Assembly: GCF_047338595.1 (NCBI RefSeq)
Contig: NZ_JBLFBO010000002.1
Span: forward strand, 310,001 to 374,000
DNA length: 64,000 nt
From: Nitrospira_D sp019636945
GTDB lineage: Bacteria > Nitrospirota > Nitrospiria > Nitrospirales > Nitrospiraceae
Direction of reading: 5' to 3'
Every line of letters begins with the position of its first letter. The first letter of the stretch is position 1. This document shows, piece after piece, positions 17,032 through 25,598 of this stretch. The position numbers and the translations under genes are program-made. The notes beneath the pieces were generated by a model that saw only the letters and a program-made list of their open reading frames with translations, was not told where the DNA came from and searched no databases.

Positions 17032-18429
17032 ATGGGCAAATCTCTCCCAATCTTCAACGGTCCTTCAGGCACTCTAGGCCATCTGGAGCAACAGATTGCC
17101 CAGTTCTTCACTCCCTCAGCCAAGGGGGATGGACCGTTCGATGGCCGGACTGTTGACGACTTCAAGCCCTACCTCGTTGCACTTAATCTGACTAAGCGCT
17201 GTAATCTCAAATGCGATCACTGTTATCTGGATGCCACAACTAAAGCCGCAGGTGGTGACGACGAACTCACCACCGAAGAATGCTACCGGTTGATCGATCA
17301 GATTGCCCAGGTTAACAAGGGCTGTCTCTTGGTCATTACCGGCGGAGAGCCGCTGGTTCGCCCCGACATTCTTGATATCGCCCGTCATGCCGTGAAGCTC
17401 GGCTTCATGGTGGTCTTTGGGACCAACGGCATGCTGATTGACGATCAGATGGCCAAGACCCTCGTGGAAATCGGCGTCATGGGCGTTGGAATCAGTATCG
17501 ATTCACTGGATGCCGCCAAGCATAATACTTTTCGCGGGGTCCCGGGCGCCTGGGAAGCCGCGGTGGCCGGTATTGAAGCGAGTAAACGAAACGGCCTGCA
17601 GTTCCAAGTGCATTTCAGCGCACAGCCGATGAATTACAAAGAACTGCCGGAGGTCATCACCTGGGCCCATGAACTCGGAGCTCGGGTGCTCAATGTCTTC
17701 TTCATGGTATGCACCGGCCGAGGTGAGGAGCTCACAGATATCACTCCGGCTCAGTATGAAGAGGTACTTGGCTACCTGATCGACTGTCAGGACAATTACA
17801 AAGGCATGCTGATCCGGGCTCGCTGTGCTCCACACTTTAAACGGCTGGCCTACGAGAAAGATCCCAACTCTCCGATCACCAAAGCAACCGGGTACATGGG
17901 CGGCGGTTGTCTGGCTGGAACAAATTATGCCCGAGTGACTCCGAATGGCGAGCTCACGCCTTGCCCTTATATGCCATTATCGGCGGGGAATCTCCGGGAG
18001 CATAGCTTTGTTGATCTTTGGGAGCAATCGAATATCTTCAACTCCTTCCGATACCCTCAACTGAAGGGGAAATGCGGAGACTGTGAATACAGCGACATCT
18101 GCGGTGGGTGCCGCGCCCGCCCCTATGTCGATCATGGCGACTGGCTCGATGAGGATCAGTGGTGCTTATACGAACCGAAGGGCGGTGAAAAGATCAAGGT
18201 AGCGTTCAACGTCGCAGAAGAGACCGACGTGGCATGGGACGAAGCCTCTGCACTCAGACTGAGCCGTATTCCGTATTTTCTCCGCGCCATGGTGAAGAAG
18301 GGCGTGGAGAAACATGCGCGTGAAAATCATGTACAAACAATCACCGTCGAACTGATGGAGGAACTGCGAAAAAAGCGGTTCGGCAATGACGCGCCAGTGT
18401 TCAAGTTCGAAGCAAAAAATGAGACGTGA
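17032..18429 (+). CDS. Radical SAM/SPASM protein with C-terminal PCP_red domain
   Basis: The 465-residue enzyme has the radical SAM cluster motif KRCNLKCDHCYLD near residue 57, the GGEPL motif near 103, and an SPASM-type auxiliary cluster region with CGDCEYSDICGGCRAR near 345-360. The last 60 residues form a PCP_red domain (DEASALRLSRIPYFLRAMVKKGVEKHA). The catalytic part resembles NirJ/AhbC/AhbD haem-modifying enzymes, so haem or haem d1-like chemistry is one possibility; peptide modification is another. The upstream USP protein carries three copies of the same PCP_red domain, which suggests the two act together. Confidence 0.85.
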   Translation: MGKSLPIFNGPSGTLGHLEQQIAQFFTPSAKGDGPFDGRTVDDFKPYLVALNLTKRCNLKCDHCYLDATTKAAGGDDELTTEECYRLIDQIAQVNKGCLLVITGGEPLVRPDILDIARHAVKLGFMVVFGTNGMLIDDQMAKTLVEIGVMGVGISIDSLDAAKHNTFRGVPGAWEAAVAGIEASKRNGLQFQVHFSAQPMNYKELPEVITWAHELGARVLNVFFMVCTGRGEELTDITPAQYEEVLGYLIDCQDNYKGMLIRARCAPHFKRLAYEKDPNSPITKATGYMGGGCLAGTNYARVTPNGELTPCPYMPLSAGNLREHSFVDLWEQSNIFNSFRYPQLKGKCGDCEYSDICGGCRARPYVDHGDWLDEDQWCLYEPKGGEKIKVAFNVAEETDVAWDEASALRLSRIPYFLRAMVKKGVEKHARENHVQTITVELMEELRKKRFGNDAPVFKFEAKNET

Positions 18430-18469
18430 TCAGCGATAATGTAACACGCTTCATTTCTTGCACATACAG

Positions 18470-18512
18470 GGAAACCCACCCTTTCACGTTTCACCTTTTA
18501 CCTTTCACACTG
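18470..18512 (+). repeat. Low-complexity TTTCACSTTTCACC repeat
   Basis: The spacer has CCTTTCACGTTTCACCTTTTACCTTTCAC, a run of related 6-9 base words; only part is written here. The words match ATGTTTCACGTTTAACG inside the HerA-like gene at 3565-3590. An upstream in-frame extension of the next gene would translate the repeat as FTFHLLPFT, so the later start is preferred. Confidence 0.55.
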
Positions 18513-18518
18513 CTGACC

Positions 18519-19028
18519 ATGGATACTCTTGAAAGTATTGCCACCGACCTCAACATCCTGATCCCGATCATCAACCACTGGTTTCATTTGCTCTCCGCGA
18601 TCATTTGGATCGGCGGTCTCGCATTTCTCGTCATGGCGGTCACCCCAGGACTGGAGAAAGCTGTTCCAAAGGATCAAGTCAAACCCATCACGGATATTTT
18701 TTACCGGCACTATAAAAAAGTCGCCGGCATCTTGCTCGTGGTCCTCCTGTTCACCGGCGGTGTCAATCTCCACTACGTCAATCAGGTCATTACTTCACAA
18801 ACCGGAAACGGGATCCAGCACCACTCCAAGTATCTGATGGTCTTCATGATCAAACTGTTGCTCGTGCTGGGCCTCCTGACGCTGTTTCTCTACACCGTCA
18901 TTTTCAAGTCAGATGATGAGGCTGAGGAGGGAGAGTCCTATGAGGCCATCCCCTTCCAGCGAGCGGCCCTCTGGATGGGATTCTTTATCATTCTGTGCGC
19001 TGCCGCCATGAAACATCTCCATCAGTAG
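18519..19028 (+). CDS. CopD-like four-helix membrane protein
   Basis: The 169-residue integral membrane protein has four hydrophobic helices. The first contains NHWFHLLSAIIWIGGLAF, and the others lie near residues 65-90, 105-130 and 145-165. Histidines occur in helix 1, near HHSKY, and at the C-terminus (MKHLHQ). The pattern fits the CopD/DUF2269/HemJ-like group, whose members bind copper or haem. It follows the haem-enzyme-like radical SAM gene closely, so a haem-related role is possible. ATG 18519 is chosen because upstream codons are repeat sequence. Confidence 0.65.
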   Translation: MDTLESIATDLNILIPIINHWFHLLSAIIWIGGLAFLVMAVTPGLEKAVPKDQVKPITDIFYRHYKKVAGILLVVLLFTGGVNLHYVNQVITSQTGNGIQHHSKYLMVFMIKLLLVLGLLTLFLYTVIFKSDDEAEEGESYEAIPFQRAALWMGFFIILCAAAMKHLHQ

Positions 19029-19200
19029 CCTCTCTATAGCAATTCTCAGTGACTTGTGACAGCTCCTCCTGTCTCATCTGAGACAGTCGTTGGCTAGCCT
19101 GATACAGTCTCACCCATCGTCTTTCCTCGCTGATCTACCCATTCAACACATAATCAATCGCTTAGAACATTGCTCCTTCTAAAACGTGCTGGAATGAACG

Positions 19201-19929
19201 TTGCTATGTATGCTGGTAACGACCCGAAGCAGCGTCAAGAGGGCTTTGAACCTCTTGTCAGAAATGGAGCACGGTATGGAGATGATAGTCACTCACTTGG
19301 TCAGGAGACCTCCCTTTTCCTCACCTACTGGGGCCTCCTTTGGATCTTGCCCGTCCAGAGCCGCACTGTCCCCTTCTGCCGGTGTGCTCTCTCCTCATGG
19401 AGGAGGTACAGCCAGGCCGATTGATGCAGCTTCAACAAAAGAGGTCTCGCCCCTTCGATCATCACACCGGTATGTTGATTCTGAGTCGAATCGCCCCCAG
19501 GTCTCCTCACCACCCGGTTACGGGCCAGCCCAAGCTACGAATGTCCAACGTGAACAGAGAGCGGAGTATTCCGTCTTAGTGGTGGAAGACGATCCCGATA
19601 TCTCGATGAGCCTTCAAGACCTGCTCGAATTTGAAGGCTTTCACGTGACCTCCGTTCCGACTTGCGACCAAGCCTTCGTATCGATCGAACAGCATGTCTA
19701 TGATGCAGTCCTCCTTGACCTTGGACTCCCTGACGGAGATGGTCTCTCCGTCTTGGAAAAGGTCCAAACGTCCCATCCTTCCCTTGCTGTCATCATCTTA
19801 ACGGCTTCAAAGCGAGACCTGGGGCCTACACCTGCCTATGCGCGCTTGACGAAGCCATGGGACCGAAAAGAGTTGTGCACACTTCTCCGCCGGGCCACCG
19901 GCCAAACATCATCGTCGATCATGATCTGA
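19201..19929 (+). CDS. Single-domain response regulator with disordered N-terminal extension
   Basis: Residues about 120-232 form a receiver domain: VLVVEDDPD (acidic pocket), VLLDLGLPDGDGL (phosphorylated Asp), IILTAS (Thr switch) and LTKPWDRKEL (conserved Lys). The stretch between ILTAS and LTKPW is a few residues shorter than usual. Residues 1-115 are Ser/Pro/Arg-rich with no fold signature, and I am unsure of the start; the domain itself begins near 19560 with no ATG close by. No output domain is present, and the partner kinase is unknown. Confidence 0.65.
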   Translation: MLCMLVTTRSSVKRALNLLSEMEHGMEMIVTHLVRRPPFSSPTGASFGSCPSRAALSPSAGVLSPHGGGTARPIDAASTKEVSPLRSSHRYVDSESNRPQVSSPPGYGPAQATNVQREQRAEYSVLVVEDDPDISMSLQDLLEFEGFHVTSVPTCDQAFVSIEQHVYDAVLLDLGLPDGDGLSVLEKVQTSHPSLAVIILTASKRDLGPTPAYARLTKPWDRKELCTLLRRATGQTSSSIMI

Positions 19930-19968
19930 GGACGACAGGCTACTGCACAAGGAGTAGGAGATACATGA

Positions 19969-20727
19969 TCACTTGGATCGATTGAGACCCAGAGCCCGCT
20001 TGAAGACAGTGGCGAGGCCGAAATAGCCAAATGAATCTTTGAGGTTCGAATAGAGCCGCTTGACGGCCCCCATCTCAGGGTTGGTGACATACTCCATCGT
20101 CAGCGCGATCCGCTCTTCGCCTTCTCCAAGAGGCGTCACGGCATGCCAGAGCTTATCTCCGTTGAAAATCACCATATCCCCAGGTTCGGTGATCAGCTCA
20201 AGATGACGCGGCTGTTGAGTCGGATGATCCTTGAAGAGCTCACAGACGAGCTTGCACTGGGTTGATCGATCCACCAACCCCATGAGAATGGTATAGCGCG
20301 CACCATTGTAATAAGACGTATCGTAATGGAAACCGATGTGGTCACCTGGCTCAGTATAGTAGTAGAGGGCACAGGAGTGAGGGTCGTTGTCCGGGCAGAA
20401 CATCAGCTTCGCCTGCACAAGACGATCTAAGAATCCTCTGAACGAGTCAGCACGATATAATTCGAGAAAGCGCGGAGCCTTTTCCTGTACCGTATAGTAA
20501 CTGACACTCCCGCCCTTCTTATGACCGGGGATGTAATTACGATTCAGCTCCGATTTGACGGCCTGAGCTTGGGGAACGAAGACCTCTTCGACAAAAGCAC
20601 GGGGCAGGAATTGCTTGATGACCAAAAACTCGTTTTGCTCCCAATACTCCTGGTGGAGACGGTCGAAATCCAACCGCGCCACCGCTTGATCGACCGCTTC
20701 TTCTATGCTGTTCACGAGATTTGGCAC
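19969..20727 (-). CDS. 2-oxoglutarate/Fe(II) oxygenase-like protein
   Basis: The 252-residue protein fits the double-stranded beta-helix dioxygenases. GDHIGFHYDTSYY near residue 130 supplies the HxD iron ligands, GDMVIFNGDKLWHAVTPLGEGEERIALTMEY near 185-215 supplies the distal His and an Arg for the 2-oxoglutarate carboxylate. The substrate is unknown; relatives hydroxylate amino acids, peptides or small metabolites. The start is GTG at 20727, with AGGAATTGAG upstream. It is the last gene after ftsK and lolA on this strand, separated from lolA by a palindromic repeat. Confidence 0.72.
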   Translation of the reverse strand: MPNLVNSIEEAVDQAVARLDFDRLHQEYWEQNEFLVIKQFLPRAFVEEVFVPQAQAVKSELNRNYIPGHKKGGSVSYYTVQEKAPRFLELYRADSFRGFLDRLVQAKLMFCPDNDPHSCALYYYTEPGDHIGFHYDTSYYNGARYTILMGLVDRSTQCKLVCELFKDHPTQQPRHLELITEPGDMVIFNGDKLWHAVTPLGEGEERIALTMEYVTNPEMGAVKRLYSNLKDSFGYFGLATVFKRALGLNRSK

Positions 20728-20739
20728 CTATCTCAATTC

Positions 20740-20820
20740 CTTGAGTCATCAGTCAATGGTCAGTAGTCAGTGAAATTGCGCCCTCATAACCAATGACTAT
20801 TGACGAGTGACCAATGACTG
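20740..20820 (+). repeat. Palindromic low-complexity intergenic repeat
   Basis: Between lolA and the oxygenase gene lie CAGTCAATGGTCA (left arm) and TGACCAATGACTG (right arm), inverse of each other with one mismatch. Between them are GTAGTCAGTG and ATGACTATTGACGAG. The same words occur at 14652-14740. Confidence 0.6.
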
Positions 20821-20821
20821 T

Positions 20822-21529
20822 TTAGGGCCCATTCAACACCGGAGCCTTCATCACTTCGGCATCCGGAGGTGTTCTGAAATCAAACACCTCATTCCCCAAC
20901 CCAAGATTAGGCTTCAAGTTCGAAAACTCAAAGACAGCGACATTTCCACTGATTTCATAGAGAGATACGGTTCGAATATAATACGTTTTGGGGAACACCT
21001 CGACGACGATCTTCTGGAGATTCTGCGTCGATTCATGTTCCTTGCCTTTGGGAATCAAGGTCAGAAGCGGTAAGCCGGCAGCCCCTCGCTCCCGCCCCTT
21101 TGTCGGCTCAATCTCAAACGACTCATCCAATTTGGCCGCGCCTTGCAACAGTTCCAGCGGTGCTTTAGAAGCAGCCATGTGCGTGAGTTTTCCGACCAGC
21201 ACCTGCTTATGCTCAGGCACATACACTTTCACATCATCCTGATTCACATAGATCTGCTCGGTTGCAGGATCAAGATACTCCCATCTCAATCGACCGGGCT
21301 TTTTGATGTAAACCTTGCCGGATGATGTGACCGGTCGTTCAAATCCTTCGATCTTCGTCTTTTGTGAAAAATCGGCTTGGAGATCCGTCGTCTTCTCGTA
21401 TCGCATCTGCAATTGCTTGACTACATCGCGAACCTCTAGGGCTGCTTTCTCGTCCTTCGATCCATCAGCGGCCCAAACCGGAAGGACCAAAATCACCGAG
21501 ATCGTTGCTGTTACCCACCAACGTTTCAT
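20822..21529 (-). CDS. lolA: Outer-membrane lipoprotein carrier protein LolA
   Basis: LolA carries lipoproteins across the periplasm to the outer membrane. The 235-residue product has a signal peptide (MKRWWVTATISVILVLPVWA, cleavage before ADG) and the LolA pattern: DLQADFSQKT near 50, SGKVYIKKPGRLRWEY near 70-85, and a C-terminal strand NLKPNLGLGNEVFDFRTP. No lipobox is present, as expected. Its ATG overlaps the ftsK stop by four bases, which indicates coupling; ftsK-lolA is a common gene pair. Confidence 0.9.
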   Translation of the reverse strand: MKRWWVTATISVILVLPVWAADGSKDEKAALEVRDVVKQLQMRYEKTTDLQADFSQKTKIEGFERPVTSSGKVYIKKPGRLRWEYLDPATEQIYVNQDDVKVYVPEHKQVLVGKLTHMAASKAPLELLQGAAKLDESFEIEPTKGRERGAAGLPLLTLIPKGKEHESTQNLQKIVVEVFPKTYYIRTVSLYEISGNVAVFEFSNLKPNLGLGNEVFDFRTPPDAEVMKAPVLNGP

Positions 21530-23946
21530 GCTTCCGCCGCACCGACGGGGCCTCGTCGTCCAAGCACTTCCCGTCGCCCATCACGCCCTGCCGCCCCCAC
21601 AATTCCCTCCGACTCCATTTGCTCGATCATGCGTGCGGCCCGAGGATAGCCGACTCGTAGCCGCCGTTGGATCAACGATGCCGACGCCTGACCACTCGAC
21701 AGGACAAGTTCTTTCGCCTGCTCGTAAACTTCGTCCTTGGATTCCTCTTCTGCCGCTTCATCGAGTTTAAGAGACTGTAGCTCAGGATTATAGACCGGCA
21801 TCGCCTGTTTTTTCACAAACTCAACCACCGAACGAACATCATCATCAGAGACAAACGAGCCGTGCAGGCGGGCAAGCCTTCCGGTTCCGGAGGCCAGATA
21901 GAGCATGTCACCTCGGCCCAACAGCGCCTCAGCCCCATTGGCATCCAAAATAGTGCGTGAATCAGTCTTGGACGATACTTGAAACGCAATCCGTGCCGGA
22001 AAGTTCGCTTTGATCAGTCCGGTCAGCACATCAACTGATGGACGCTGGGTCGCGAGAACGAGATGAATTCCGGAGGCCCGCGCCATCTGAGCGAGACGGG
22101 CGATCTTATCTTCCACGTCTTTGGGAGCGACCATCATCAGATCTGCCAACTCGTCGATCATGACTACAATAAAAGGGAGAGGTTCCGGTGGTGTCGGCTT
22201 CGGCTGCATGCATCCAGGCTCTCCTTCAGCTATCGACGTCTCCCCGGCTGAAAGACGCTCCTCTTCCGAAAGAAACGCCATGGGACGTTCAGCCTGGTCG
22301 CGGACAGATGAATCCTGCTCGGCAAACGTCTCATGCAGGTCTGCGACCTTCCGATTATAGGCATCAATGTTTCGTACTCCGGCTTCTGCCAAGAGCTTAT
22401 ACCGCCGTTCCATCTCAGCCACCACCCACCCCAATCCTCTCGCAGCGGATTTCGGATCCGTAATGACCGGTCTCAGGAGATGGGGAATGCCATCGTACGA
22501 CTGAAACTCCAGCATCTTCGGGTCGATCAGCAGCAGCTTCACCTCACTGGGCTTGGCCGAAAAAAGAATGCTAAGCAGCATCGTATTCAAGCTAACGCTC
22601 TTGCCGGCCCCTGTAGCCCCAGCCACCAGGAGATGAGGCATCGTCTTGAGATCCGCCGTAACCGGTGCACCGAAGATATCCTTCCCCAAAGCCATCGTCA
22701 ATCTGGATCGGGCTCGACGAAACGCGTCGCTCATGATGACTTCGCGCAGCGAGACCGTTTCGCGCGAACGATTCGGCACTTCGATCCCCACCACCGATTT
22801 GCCCGGCAACGGTGCAACAATTCGCAGGCTGATTGCTTTCAGCGCCAATGCGAGGTCATCGGCCAAATTCACGATACGGGCTACTTTCGTTCCAGGCGCC
22901 GGCTCAAACTCATACATCGTCACAACCGGGCCCGGCCTCACCTCCGTCACGGTGCCATCGACCCCAAAGCTTCTCAATGCACGAGACAAGACCTCGGATT
23001 GCGCCTTCAACTCCTCATCAGACATTCGCTCCAGGGGTCCCGAGGGATCGCTTAACATCTCCGGATCCGGAAGGCGGTAGTCTTCGGATTCTCTTGCCGG
23101 AACCACCACCTCCGAGTCGGTGGCCTCGACGTCTCTGGACGAATTCACGACACGAAAAGGCTGAATGATCGGAACGGGGAGCGTGGAGATCACTTCCGGT
23201 TCCTGATCCCTTCCCGCAGTTGATTCGTCTTCATCACTGAGAGTTGCGGATCGTGCGGACTTGCCTCGGACCCGTCGATTACTGACCGTCTTTTCAACCT
23301 CTATGGAACGTTCTGGTATCAGGGCGACCGCCCCTTCACGGACTGTGGCCCATGATTGCGGAATGCGACGCACCGCCTCTCCCAAGGAGAGGGGTGCCGA
23401 CAAGAGGAGCGATACCAAAAATCCTGCGATAATCACAATGTGTGCGCCGGTCCCGGCAAAGACAGTCCGGAGCCCTTCGGCAATCGTCCCGCCAACGACA
23501 CCCCCGGCGATCCCTTGAGCGATGATTCCACTGGTCATGGTTGGAATGCCGTTCGCTTCAAGATGCAAAAATGCACTAAAAAATGCCACGGAAGCCAATG
23601 AACTTCCGGCAGTGCGCAGTTCAAGACTCATCGGTACCTGGGAGAAGCAGCGGAGCCCCCATCGCCCCAGCAACAGCGGACAGAGATATGCTGCGCCACC
23701 GATCCCATAAAAGAAGCCGCCGGCCAATAAAGCCCCAAAGGACCCGATGAGGTTTCGTGGTGGGTGCGCGACGGGATCTCCACTGGCCACTACCGTCGCC
23801 TCTCCCGGCACAAAAGACAGGAGGCTCAGGAGCATGAGCAAGCTCAGCGCGATCAGAATCACGCCGAAGACTTCCCGCTGAATATGAGAAGTGGAAGAAG
23901 CGGCCCGGCGGGCTTCGCCTCGCTTACCCGAGGTGGTCGCACCCAT
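21526..23946 (-). CDS. ftsK: DNA translocase FtsK/SpoIIIE
   Basis: FtsK pumps chromosomal DNA through the division septum. The 806-residue protein has four membrane segments in residues 20-185, an acidic linker to about 290, an alpha/beta motor with Walker A GATGAGKSVSLN near 430 and Walker B FIVVMIDELADLMM near 585, and a C-terminal gamma winged helix (SSGQASASLIQRRLRVGYPRA) that reads polar KOPS-type sites. Length and order match the family. The linker is shorter than in E. coli FtsK. Confidence 0.95.
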   Translation of the reverse strand: MGATTSGKRGEARRAASSTSHIQREVFGVILIALSLLMLLSLLSFVPGEATVVASGDPVAHPPRNLIGSFGALLAGGFFYGIGGAAYLCPLLLGRWGLRCFSQVPMSLELRTAGSSLASVAFFSAFLHLEANGIPTMTSGIIAQGIAGGVVGGTIAEGLRTVFAGTGAHIVIIAGFLVSLLLSAPLSLGEAVRRIPQSWATVREGAVALIPERSIEVEKTVSNRRVRGKSARSATLSDEDESTAGRDQEPEVISTLPVPIIQPFRVVNSSRDVEATDSEVVVPARESEDYRLPDPEMLSDPSGPLERMSDEELKAQSEVLSRALRSFGVDGTVTEVRPGPVVTMYEFEPAPGTKVARIVNLADDLALALKAISLRIVAPLPGKSVVGIEVPNRSRETVSLREVIMSDAFRRARSRLTMALGKDIFGAPVTADLKTMPHLLVAGATGAGKSVSLNTMLLSILFSAKPSEVKLLLIDPKMLEFQSYDGIPHLLRPVITDPKSAARGLGWVVAEMERRYKLLAEAGVRNIDAYNRKVADLHETFAEQDSSVRDQAERPMAFLSEEERLSAGETSIAEGEPGCMQPKPTPPEPLPFIVVMIDELADLMMVAPKDVEDKIARLAQMARASGIHLVLATQRPSVDVLTGLIKANFPARIAFQVSSKTDSRTILDANGAEALLGRGDMLYLASGTGRLARLHGSFVSDDDVRSVVEFVKKQAMPVYNPELQSLKLDEAAEEESKDEVYEQAKELVLSSGQASASLIQRRLRVGYPRAARMIEQMESEGIVGAAGRDGRREVLGRRGPVGAAEA

Positions 23947-24132
23947 AAGAAATGAATGCTAGCACAGGGGGGAGGTCATTTCAAACGAACACGCATCTGG
24001 ACCATCATTTGACGCAGAATCTGTACGGACGTCCGAGCCAGATTCTGACGCTCGACCTGCGCACCCCAATGTGCTCGTCCCATGTTTACCGATCGGAGAT
24101 ACGCTCAACAAGCGAGCAGGCCGCTTGGTGAA

Positions 24133-24327
24133 CTACGAAAGCGCTCGCAATTCATAGTCGGCACCACGCCGATGCAAGCCGATCAATGCGTGACGACTGA
24201 GGTCATCCACGAGCGAGAAGACCTGATTCCAGCTGAGCTCCGGACAGCAGGCCAGCAGTTCTTCAAGCGGAATACGTTGCCGCTCGTGAACGATGGCCAG
24301 TAGTTTTATCGCCGGTGATTGAGTCAT
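24133..24327 (-). CDS. Small winged-helix-like protein
   Basis: This 64-residue protein (MTQSPAIKLLAIVHERQRIPLEELLACCPELSWNQV...) reads like a single winged-helix DNA-binding domain: two helices, a turn with PELSWNQVFSLVDDLSRHALI as the likely recognition helix, and a short wing HRRGADYEL. AAAGGAGATG lies just before the ATG. It begins 18 bases after psiE on the same strand, so it may be co-transcribed and regulate that locus. Confidence 0.6.
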   Translation of the reverse strand: MTQSPAIKLLAIVHERQRIPLEELLACCPELSWNQVFSLVDDLSRHALIGLHRRGADYELRALS

Positions 24328-24345
24328 TGTGCATCTCCTTTTACG

Positions 24346-24843
24346 TTAAAGATCAACCGGTCCCGTATCGTGAGACCGTGTTCCTATTGTTGGGCTCCAC
24401 CGCACAGCCATGACGCGAACGACGCTAAGAATCACCAAAATTCCCAAGAGAGCCGTCAATGGGCGCCAGTCTCCTCCTTTGAACCATTGGGAGATCACTT
24501 CAGTCAGCATGACAACGAGGATCGTATCCACGATGAACGTCACCTTGACACGCCCCTCCCGGAAGTAGGTGACGGTGGTTTTGAAGACTTCGACAAGTGC
24601 CAATAACATGAGTGTATTGACGATGACTTGGCGCAAAATAACTTCGGCGGAGTGATCGATGAACAGCCGAACCTCCCACAAGGTCTTCATCGCGCCGCCG
24701 GTCAGGGCGATCAGGAGCGTCAGCATCACCAAACTAAGCACTCCTTGCATGCCCTTGCCCCACAGCTCCACAAGATCGAGATGCGAGAGACGTCGCCACA
24801 GGAGTTCAGCGTCAAATTGACGAACTGTTTCGAGTGCTGACAT
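24346..24843 (-). CDS. psiE: PsiE-type phosphate-starvation-inducible membrane protein
   Basis: The 165-residue membrane protein has four hydrophobic helices and the PsiE-family pattern (LWGKGMQGVLSLVMLTLLIAL, then VNTLMLLALVEVF, VKVTFIVDTILVVMLTEVI, and a last helix near 130-150). PsiE is induced by phosphate starvation in E. coli; its function is unknown. ATG 24843 has AAGGAAGGA close upstream and is preferred over an upstream in-frame start at 24915. The location next to sixA and ppk1 agrees with a phosphate role. Confidence 0.75.
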   Translation of the reverse strand: MSALETVRQFDAELLWRRLSHLDLVELWGKGMQGVLSLVMLTLLIALTGGAMKTLWEVRLFIDHSAEVILRQVIVNTLMLLALVEVFKTTVTYFREGRVKVTFIVDTILVVMLTEVISQWFKGGDWRPLTALLGILVILSVVRVMAVRWSPTIGTRSHDTGPVDL

Positions 24844-24909
24844 GGCGTCCTTCCTTTCTTCCGGTTCGTTCTTCTTGAGGAGGAGGATATCGGCTGCGCA
24901 TTCCAGGGA

Positions 24910-24938
24910 AGTCACGACGAGGTAAAACTTCTGTTAAC
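24910..24938 (-). promoter_or_regulatory. Weak Pho-box-like heptamer array upstream of psiE
   Basis: On the minus strand GTTAACA, TTTTACC and CGTGACT begin every 11 bases, 67-95 bases before the psiE start. The match to the stronger arrays upstream of ppk1 and pstS is only partial. Confidence 0.3.
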
Positions 24939-24989
24939 TGGATGGCCCCCTTGTGGTAGGGTTGTGTCTCAGAGAGTGGAGTTGTCACG

Positions 24990-25520
24990 ATGAACTGTAT
25001 GTTGGTTCGCCACGGAATCGCCGTGGAGCCTGATGAATGGAAAGGGACGGAGGAGGGCCGCCCTCTCACGGAGAAGGGGAAGCGACGTGTCCGACAGGCT
25101 GCGGAAGGATTGGCGACACTGGACTATACACTGACCCACCTCTTCACGAGTTCCTTCGTACGGGCCTATGAGACTGCGAGACAGCTACGGACCGTCATCT
25201 GTCCAACGCTCACGGTCGAGACCAGGGATGAACTGGCTGCCGGAACGAAGCCGGAACGACTGGTGGCGTTTCTCCGCACGCTCCCGTCTGATGCGGTGGT
25301 GATCTGTGTGGGACATGAACCGCAGCTTGGCGAGGTTGCGAGTCTGTTGCTCTGCGGGAAAACCCTTCCCAACTTCCCACTCAAGAAAGCCGGGGCGGTG
25401 TGTATTGAGTCAGAGGGACTCATGGATCCTGGCCAGGGGCTGTTGCGCTGGTGGCTGCAACCCATACAACTACGGGCTTTGGGAAGACGAGCCCACGCCA
25501 AAAGACGTGAGGACACGTAA
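24990..25520 (+). CDS. sixA: SixA-type phosphohistidine phosphatase
   Basis: The 176-residue histidine phosphatase has the catalytic RHG motif (MLVRHGIAVEP) at residue 7, a second Arg in SSFVRAYETARQL near 55, and the second catalytic His in VICVGHEPQLGE near 108. SixA removes phosphate from phosphohistidine in histidine-containing phosphotransfer domains. In many genomes sixA neighbours CHAD and polyphosphate genes, as here (a CYTH-CHAD gene faces it). It is transcribed divergently from psiE. Confidence 0.85.
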   Translation: MNCMLVRHGIAVEPDEWKGTEEGRPLTEKGKRRVRQAAEGLATLDYTLTHLFTSSFVRAYETARQLRTVICPTLTVETRDELAAGTKPERLVAFLRTLPSDAVVICVGHEPQLGEVASLLLCGKTLPNFPLKKAGAVCIESEGLMDPGQGLLRWWLQPIQLRALGRRAHAKRREDT

Positions 25521-25598
25521 GACAAGGGCAGCTGGATCTTGATGGCAAGCCCGTGCCGGGCCCTTTACCGATCCCTATGGGCTAGACCGTGATTTGGT

